Below are positions 61,333 through 64,000 of a DNA stretch of 64,000 bases, piece after piece. Every line of letters begins with the position of its first letter. Position 1 is the first letter of the stretch. This DNA is from an uncultured Candidatus Saccharibacteria bacterium. GTDB taxonomy: Bacteria > Patescibacteriota > Saccharimonadia > Saccharimonadales > Saccharimonadaceae. Below the pieces are notes generated by a model, which did no database searches, was not told where the DNA came from, and saw only the letters and a list, made by a program, of their open reading frames with translations. The stretch lies in assembly GCA_947253945.1 (NCBI GenBank), contig CAMYAY010000006.1:1-64000 (forward strand), in the 5' to 3' direction. A program made the translations under genes and the position numbers.

Positions 61333-61812
61333 TTAATCATCAAATGGCAGAGGCCAAGAAAACTCAAACTCGCTATCGACTTTGGTTTTGCCGAGCACGG
61401 CGCATGGCAAGATGCTAATCTCGCCCGAACGCTGTTCCTTGCGCCAATCCGGCCGCTCACTATCCATGAATTTCACCACGCCTTGGCGAATCGCATTCCA
61501 ATCGCCACGCGGCAACCAAATGCGCCCCATTGGCAGCATTAGGTAGCCCGCTGCTGCGCCGTCTTTACACACGCGCACGCACGAGGCGCTATGCCAATCA
61601 ACAATCAGTACAACCGCCATCGCGTCCTTGTCTTTGTCGCCAGTGGCAACACCGTCATTGTAGTACACCGAGGCGGTGTAGCGGTCAACACCTTGAGCAC
61701 GGCCAAACTTGTCCGACTTATAGGGCGGAAAGCGCTTGAGTAGCTTTTTGCTAATCGCGGCGGCTTCATCTTCGCTCAAAGAACGGATGCTCATATAATT
61801 TGTCGTAACCAT
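61333..61812 (-). CDS. FDR-array protein 21 (single unit)
   Basis: Family not recognised. The product has 159 residues: helix LKRFPPYKSD, VDRYTASVYYNDG (about 42-54), MAVVLIVDWHSASCVRVC, YLMLPMGRIWLPRG, SERPDWRKEQ, final SWPLPFDD. VDW stands at the FDR position. Its promoter overlaps that of a divergent small gene. Confidence 0.84.
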   Translation of the reverse strand: MVTTNYMSIRSLSEDEAAAISKKLLKRFPPYKSDKFGRAQGVDRYTASVYYNDGVATGDKDKDAMAVVLIVDWHSASCVRVCKDGAAAGYLMLPMGRIWLPRGDWNAIRQGVVKFMDSERPDWRKEQRSGEISILPCAVLGKTKVDSEFEFSWPLPFDD

Positions 61813-61897
61813 TTTTTAACTCCTTAAGGTACTTCTGGCTAGCACTTTGCTAGCTCACCGATAACTACATTATACAATAATACCCCTGTTTTGTCAA
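61813..61897 (-). promoter_or_regulatory. Array leader 21
   Basis: TTGACA (61892-61897), 17 bases, TATAAT. Hairpin GCTAGCA-aag-TGCTAGC, box GTACCTT, AAGGAG. Confidence 0.93.
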
Positions 61898-61967
61898 TGG
61901 CGGGGCAATGTGGTATAATATCTATTTATTGGCGAGACCCGTCAATTGTACATTCAAGGGAGTTGAT
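61891..61967 (+). promoter_or_regulatory. Divergent promoter and GUACAUU leader of the small membrane protein
   Basis: TTGTCA (61891-61896), 17 bases, TATAAT (61914-61919). The -35 shares five bases with the -35 of array gene 21 on the other strand. Leader hairpin TTGGCG/CGTCAA, then GTACATT and AAGGGAG. Confidence 0.88.
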
Positions 61968-62102
61968 ATGAAAATAATTAACGCACTCGCTTTCATAGCG
62001 ACTATCGCAATAGTGATAGCAGTAATTAACGCTATATTTTTGGGCGGAGAACTCATTTGCGACCGCCTCAACACTGGCGAAAAGGAACCGATAGCTGAGT
62101 AA
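61968..62102 (+). CDS. 44-residue single-helix membrane protein
   Basis: Not recognised. MKIINALAFIATIAIVIAVI and the next residues form one long membrane helix (about 5-28), followed by a charged end (CDRLNTGEKEPIAE). Too short for length-based gene finding, but supported by a consensus-like promoter, the array-type leader with AAGGGAG, and a clean terminator. It is the only plus-strand gene in the array and could be a small regulator or a membrane partner. Confidence 0.8.
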   Translation: MKIINALAFIATIAIVIAVINAIFLGGELICDRLNTGEKEPIAE

Positions 62103-62121
62103 ATTTAATTCCCGTTCGCTT

Positions 62122-62147
62122 GTGGGCCCATTGTGGCCCACTTTTTT
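62122..62147 (+). terminator. Terminator of the small membrane protein gene
   Basis: GTGGGCC/GGCCCAC, six-base loop, TTTTTT. Confidence 0.95.
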
Positions 62148-62166
62148 ATGGCAATTTAACCGTCAC

Positions 62167-62198
62167 CACCACAAAAGGCGAACCCGCGGGCTCGCCTT
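62167..62198 (-). terminator. Terminator of the last array gene
   Basis: AAGGCGA/TCGCCTT with inner CCCGC-type pairs, then TTTGTGG on the minus strand. Confidence 0.85.
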
Positions 62199-62220
62199 GT
62201 TTAATTTAATCAGCCTGAAA

Positions 62221-64000
62221 TTAGTAGTGCACGGCAATGTTGCGGCGCCAAGCGGCAAATGACGTGGCTGCAGTGCGGCCGGCAGCTTCGTCTACCACTG
62301 GCTTGAAGTTGCAGACAAAGTCGAACTTGCCCGTAGCACGCACAAAGTGAATCATGGTCTCGGTCGGCACTGGCTGACCATAGCGCACATAAACGGCGCG
62401 CAGCTGCTTGCTGTCTGAGGCACCGAACTTCAGTAGGCGCACGCGCACTGCCTTGTCTGGCTGGGCGTCAGCAAGCGTGACCACCTTACCGTCAGAGTTG
62501 ATATAAAAGGCGTTATAAGACACGCGGTTGCCCTCGGTCAAGATGTAAATGTAGGCGTCAGCAATGGCGTTGTTGTCGGCAATGGCTTCCACGGCCAGCG
62601 ACACCAAATCGGCCTGCGCCTGACGAACTTCCTTGGCGAACTGCTTCTTCTCGGTGAACGACAAGGCGCGCGCTTCTGCCTTGGCTGGCTCGGCTGGGGC
62701 ATCGTCGTCCAGCTGCTCAGCATCAATCTGCTCGGCCGCGTCGGCGCCAGACATCAGGCGCTCCGACTCCACGGCCTTGTTCTGGTCGAGGTCTTGCATT
62801 AGGCTCTTATATGAGGTGTTATCCTTCAACTCCGGCCGCACCGTGGCGAGCTGGTCAAAGATAGCGTAAATCATCGCGTCGGCGTCGGTACACTCGGCAA
62901 CAGTCTCAAGCTGGTCGCCGTCCTTGCTCGCCAAATCGTAGTGCACGAGGCCGTCATCTTGATTAGAGACACTCAACACATAGCTACCACTGGCGCCACG
63001 GCTACAGAAGTACACAAACGGCTGCGAGTTGCCCTTGCTGTCGAGGGTGGAGAGCAAATTGCCGTTCATATGCACCGCCGGCAAGTCCTTGGCGTGCTGG
63101 CGAATGGCATCGACAATGTCAAGTTCAGCAAAGTGGGCGTCGTCATACGGGTATTCACTGGTGTTTTCGTCCACCCGACCAGTGGCGTAAGCACTAAACA
63201 ATGGTGAAATGCGGTCCATCAGCTCCACCAGCTTAGCGTTGACGCTGCGGCGGCTGTCTTGGTACTTCACGCGATGCTTGGCTTCGTAATCGATGGCAAT
63301 TTGCTTGGCCACGCCGTAAAATAGGCCACAAAGCACAAGGTTGAGGTCACCCGAAGTAATCTGGCGCACCGTCACGCCCGCTTTGCGCACCTCAAGGCAA
63401 TAGCGGCGCGGGGCAGCCGCATAGAGATAAGTGCCGTCGTTACCCGGCTTGGCAGTCTTTAAGAGGCGCGGATAAAGGTCGGCGCGGTCGCCGTCCACCG
63501 GATAACCCATCTGCTCGGCGTAATCGCGCACAGTGGCGCTCATATACTCAAAACTCTCTTTGCTGTCGCTCACGGTCTCTGGGGTAAGGTCGCGGCGGAT
63601 AGCAGCGCCCGAAAATTCTTTGGATATCTTACCTAAAATCGTCAGCTTGCGCTTCAACACAGCCGCTTCATCGAGCTTGCCGTCGGCTGCGGCATGGCGC
63701 GCCGCTTCGTAGTCGGCAGCTAGTGAGTAGGCGAGCTTATCAAACACCACCTGCAAGCAGCGCTTGGCATCGGTGTACTTGAGGTACTGAGCACACTTGC
63801 CATCGCGCCACAGGGCAATGTGATACATCACCTTGCCATACTCGACGGTTAAATAAACCGACTGGCCATCACCGTACGGTCGGCCGCTCCGCATAAAGCG
63901 CAACGCCGTGAAATATTTGTCTGTTTTGGCGTGGCGAGCATAGAGTACTACCGTCTGGCCGTCATCCGCAAACCGTACTTGGTCGCGCAGCCCCGTAGTG
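62221..64000 (-). CDS. Long multidomain protein, 5' end beyond the window
   Basis: The frame is open to the window edge, so at least 593 residues and no start seen; the TTG at 63903 is internal. It shows repeated blocks with a strand-rich opening: GQTVVLYARHAK, GQSVYLTVEYGK, DGTYLYAAAPRR, QPFVYFCSRGAS and AYIYILTEGNRV. The last block (VRYGQPVPTETMIHFVRATG, KFDFVCNF) looks like the YezG/DUF600 immunity-protein fold (compare PTE...TGKFD), a tentative match. A linker of Asp/Glu/Ala (about 170-200 residues from the end) separates it from the earlier blocks. No leader can be judged. Confidence 0.75.
   Translation of the reverse strand, partial: TTGLRDQVRFADDGQTVVLYARHAKTDKYFTALRFMRSGRPYGDGQSVYLTVEYGKVMYHIALWRDGKCAQYLKYTDAKRCLQVVFDKLAYSLAADYEAARHAAADGKLDEAAVLKRKLTILGKISKEFSGAAIRRDLTPETVSDSKESFEYMSATVRDYAEQMGYPVDGDRADLYPRLLKTAKPGNDGTYLYAAAPRRYCLEVRKAGVTVRQITSGDLNLVLCGLFYGVAKQIAIDYEAKHRVKYQDSRRSVNAKLVELMDRISPLFSAYATGRVDENTSEYPYDDAHFAELDIVDAIRQHAKDLPAVHMNGNLLSTLDSKGNSQPFVYFCSRGASGSYVLSVSNQDDGLVHYDLASKDGDQLETVAECTDADAMIYAIFDQLATVRPELKDNTSYKSLMQDLDQNKAVESERLMSGADAAEQIDAEQLDDDAPAEPAKAEARALSFTEKKQFAKEVRQAQADLVSLAVEAIADNNAIADAYIYILTEGNRVSYNAFYINSDGKVVTLADAQPDKAVRVRLLKFGASDSKQLRAVYVRYGQPVPTETMIHFVRATGKFDFVCNFKPVVDEAAGRTAATSFAAWRRNIAVHY

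Noticed and set aside
41698..61812. CRISPR array suggested by regular spacing of similar short hairpins
   Set aside because: The repeated short elements are promoters, leaders and terminators of full genes about 1 kb apart, not 25-40 base repeats with spacers.
1..64000. Insertion sequences, integrases, rRNA genes
   Set aside because: No transposase or integrase motifs, terminal inverted repeats or rRNA sequence were seen in the window.

Overview
The window looks like a chromosomal contig of a Patescibacteria/CPR bacterium, most likely Saccharibacteria (TM7). This is inferred from gene content and style, not from a marker tree. Supporting points are many leaderless genes, a SecA and TopA that end in lysine-rich tails without zinc motifs, a sigma-region-4 plus HARE-type regulator, lysine/aspartate-rich membrane proteins, and a TraG/TraD-like motor ATPase. 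The code is standard: UGA is a real but rare stop (for example at 58389, directly followed by a terminator). The first 45 bases are not genomic: positions 12-45 match the Illumina Nextera read-2 adapter, so EF-Tu is cut by an assembly artefact.

Region by region: 0-1.5 kb, truncated tuf and a free-standing rpsJ. 1.5-6 kb, membrane proteins (a MATE-like flippase, a DUF4236 protein, and a protein with a charged tail and a single membrane helix). 6-14 kb, a defence island of a DUF4268 nuclease-like protein, type I restriction-modification hsdM-hsdR-hsdS, and a GIY-YIG nuclease. Both hsdM and the GIY-YIG gene carry an in-frame stop near the 5' end. 14-17 kb, tgt, ackA and tRNA-Gln. 17-19 kb, three small paralogues of unknown function. 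19-23 kb, topA and a sigma4/HARE regulator. 23-26 kb, a small acidic protein and a tandem pair of M16 peptidases, of which only the second keeps the zinc ligands. 26-31 kb, a TraG/TraD-like ATPase and a Nudix hydrolase. 30-36 kb, an ABC exporter with two permeases, a low-molecular-weight phosphatase and an ASCH protein. 36-41.6 kb, serS, hpf, a four-helix membrane protein and secA.

From 41.7 kb to at least 61.8 kb nearly everything is one expanded family: 21 genes on the minus strand, built from one or two copies of a unit of about 145 residues (RY/RF, then a hydrophobic strand ending in FDR, then a Tyr-Pro region and Asn-Pro-x-Trp). I do not recognise this family. Each gene is its own transcription unit, with a near-consensus promoter of 17-base spacing in 20 of 21, a short structured leader and an intrinsic terminator. 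The leaders share a plan: a variable but well-paired hairpin I, in many genes a hairpin II holding the Shine-Dalgarno sequence, and a GUACAUU-like box. The same box precedes genes outside the family (17.3, 18.0 and 38.1 kb, and a 44-residue membrane protein at 62.0 kb), which defines a candidate post-transcriptional regulon. The array also holds a secreted Cys-repeat protein whose signal peptide is put out of frame by a run of ten G, and ends in a long multidomain protein that runs off the window.
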